From: Devosia sp. LC5
GTDB lineage: Bacteria; Pseudomonadota; Alphaproteobacteria; Rhizobiales; Devosiaceae
Length of the DNA: 64,000 nt
Reading direction: 5' to 3'
NCBI RefSeq assembly: GCF_000735585.1
Contig: NZ_JNNO01000034.1
Span: 124,001-188,000, forward strand
Both the position numbers and the translations under genes were made by a program. Below, piece after piece: positions 62,867 to 64,000 of this stretch. How positions within the stretch are numbered: the first letter of the stretch is position 1; every line of letters starts with the position of its first letter. The notes under the pieces were generated by a model. The model saw only the letters and a program-made list of their open reading frames with translations, made no database searches and was not told the DNA's origin.

Positions 62867-63649
62867 ATGGGGTTGTATGAGCGGTGGTGCGAGTCCGCCA
62901 AAGAAGAGGACGAGCGAAAGCGCTACTGGACCTATATCGAGAAAGATGGCGGCCGCGACGAGATCCGTGAGTCTCTCGCTGAGACCATCCGCTCGCACTA
63001 CGATCGACTCGAACGCATCGCCGAGGACGTGGAGCGCCTCGGATATAAGGTCGCAGCTAAGATTCTCAGCGAGGCGATGCCCCAGACAGACAGAGGCCGT
63101 TCCGGCGACCTCGGCGAAATCCTCGCGACGGAGCTGGTGGAGGAAGAGATAGGCCTGCGCGTCCCCGTGCGCCGGCTCCGTTACAAGGATGGCCGCAACA
63201 TGGCCATGCGCGGCGACGACTTCATCGGCGCGGGCTACGACGGCAAGGGTGAGAAGCTCTGGCTTCTCAAGGGTGAAGCCAAGAGCAACAAGAAGCTCGG
63301 CAAATCCACGGTCACCAGCGCCCGAAAGGTGCTCGACCGTGACAATGGTCGTTGCACGCCGGACTCGTTGCTGTTCGTCGCCAACCGCCTGCTGGAGAGC
63401 AACGACCCTGACGAAAACGCTCTGGGTCGCGACCTCCGCGACGAAGTGGGCCTGAAGTCGCTCCGCGCCAATCGCATCGACCACATGCTCTTCACCGTGT
63501 CGGGTAATGGCCCCCACGCCTCCCTGAAGGACGACCTCGACGCTGCCGGGACCAACCGCGACCACTACGTCGTGAACATCCACGTCGAGGACCACCAGGA
63601 CTTCATCGCGGCCATGTACCAGGAGGCAGAAGACCTTGGAGACGCCTGA
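62867..63649 (+). CDS. hamA: HamA, DUF1837 nuclease of the Hachiman system
   Basis: The 260-aa protein is separated from abiEii by 18 bases and has the ribosome site GGGGGGAAG. The DUF1837 core contains GRSGDLGEILATELVEEEIG, then RGDDFIGAGY (Asp117/118) and LLKGEAKS (Glu137, Lys139), a PD-(D/E)xK nuclease layout. In Hachiman, HamA is held by the helicase HamB and released as a DNase on sensing damaged or phage DNA. Confidence 0.88.
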   Translation: MGLYERWCESAKEEDERKRYWTYIEKDGGRDEIRESLAETIRSHYDRLERIAEDVERLGYKVAAKILSEAMPQTDRGRSGDLGEILATELVEEEIGLRVPVRRLRYKDGRNMAMRGDDFIGAGYDGKGEKLWLLKGEAKSNKKLGKSTVTSARKVLDRDNGRCTPDSLLFVANRLLESNDPDENALGRDLRDEVGLKSLRANRIDHMLFTVSGNGPHASLKDDLDAAGTNRDHYVVNIHVEDHQDFIAAMYQEAEDLGDA

Positions 63650-64000
63650 CGAGTTGACCGCTTTCCTCGCCACCGCGACCGCCGACGGCATCCTCGGCCG
63701 GCTCCTCTATCGCGGCGCGGCCTGGTCGCTGATGCGGGAAGCGGGCGTGTTGCCGCAAAACGCGCCGCCCTTGGGCGCGACCATTGAAACTGACCTCGCC
63801 GAACATGGCTTCGCCCTGCTTCGGGGTGCCATGGCTCTGCGTGCTCAGACCGGCGCGTCTGATCTGACGAACAAGGCATTCGAGCGGGCCGCCAACGCCT
63901 TCGAAGCCATAGTGAGAAACGGCGATCCTGAGGCGCCCGATCGCGGTTTCCGCCGCACCATCGCCGCAGCCGCCTATCACCTGTCCGGCTTCTCGGCCGT
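63636..64000 (+). CDS. hamB: HamB helicase of Hachiman, N-terminal part
   Basis: The frame opens at TTG 63636 (ribosome site AGGAGG at 63620-63625), overlapping the hamA stop by 14 bases, and stays open to the window edge: 121 codons beginning METPDELTAFLATATADGIL. No helicase motif is reached yet. The assignment rests on the coupling to hamA, since HamB (superfamily 2 helicase) follows HamA in this system. The sequence beyond the window is needed for proof. Confidence 0.7.
   Translation, partial: METPDELTAFLATATADGILGRLLYRGAAWSLMREAGVLPQNAPPLGATIETDLAEHGFALLRGAMALRAQTGASDLTNKAFERAANAFEAIVRNGDPEAPDRGFRRTIAAAAYHLSGFSA

Larger units (their letters stand above)
1166..64000. mobile_element. Integrative and conjugative element, Tn4371-like core (partial)
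   Basis: The stretch carries a complete P-type mating-pair apparatus (trbB-I), coupling protein TraG, a relaxase, a TraF-like S26 peptidase, ParA, a replication initiator, a ParB-like protein, SSB and an ArdC-like protein, nearly all reading leftward. This set and order resemble the Tn4371 ICE family. Cargo modules interrupt the core at 17.3-19.6 kb and 22-33 kb. The left limit is placed at the tRNA-Arg by inference. The integrase and the right end are not seen. Confidence 0.65.

Overview
The window is GC-rich alphaproteobacterial DNA, probably Sphingomonadales or Hyphomicrobiales (inferred from gene families; the species is not resolved). From a complete tRNA-Arg(CCG) gene at 1089-1165 to the right edge it reads as most of an integrative and conjugative element (ICE) with a Tn4371-like core. 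No integrase lies in the window and the right end is beyond it.

Layout. 1-1165: chromosomal edge, a truncated 5' half of tRNA-Arg and then the intact tRNA-Arg. 1.2-7.5 kb: a scarred border with relics of a second related ICE (a PAPS-reductase fragment and an orphan leader element), a racemase, a TetR/MFS/NmrA efflux module, and a broken LysR gene beside an intact one. 7.4-17.1 kb: the mating-pair-formation operon, reading leftward: trbB-C-D-E-J-K-L-F-G-I and a DUF2274 gene. 17.3-19.6 kb: a TetR/NmrA/ASCH cassette between trbB and the copG-traG pair. 19.7-23.1 kb: copG, traG and a LysR gene. 23.2-33.2 kb: redox and regulatory cargo (two dehydrogenase-like genes with a divergent TetR; LysR, MFS, carboxymuconolactone decarboxylase and aldo/keto reductase with a divergent LysR). 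An IS21-family element splits the MFS gene with an 8-bp duplication. 33.3-42.3 kb: relaxase, lytic transglycosylase, DUF736, TraF-like peptidase, DUF2840, RHH protein, DNA methyltransferase, ParA, RepA, AlpA-like protein, DUF6499/DUF2285 and an XRE regulator. 42.5-49.7 kb: a 55-aa membrane peptide, SSB, an IS5-family element inserted in the 3' end of a GFA gene, a membrane protein, DUF2493 and a Toprim protein. 49.7-60.2 kb: a 1457-aa methyltransferase/strawberry-notch helicase, small conserved proteins, a large ParB, a PAPS-reductase-like protein and an ArdC-like antirestriction protein. 60.3-64 kb: a trypsin-like protease followed by an AbiE toxin-antitoxin pair and a Hachiman (hamA-hamB) anti-phage operon cut by the window edge.

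The main new observation is a 54-57 bp leader element found upstream of four separate leftward operons (strawberry-notch/Toprim, two small unknowns, parB, ardC/PAPS-reductase), plus an orphan copy at 2638-2694. It may co-regulate genes needed early after transfer. The cargo modules each carry a readable palindromic operator: GGACA-N3-TGTCC twice, CATAC-N5-GTATG three times, a 33-bp and a 20-bp palindrome, and a palindrome over an XRE start codon. Both IS insertions can be resolved to the base, and removing either one restores the interrupted reading frame.
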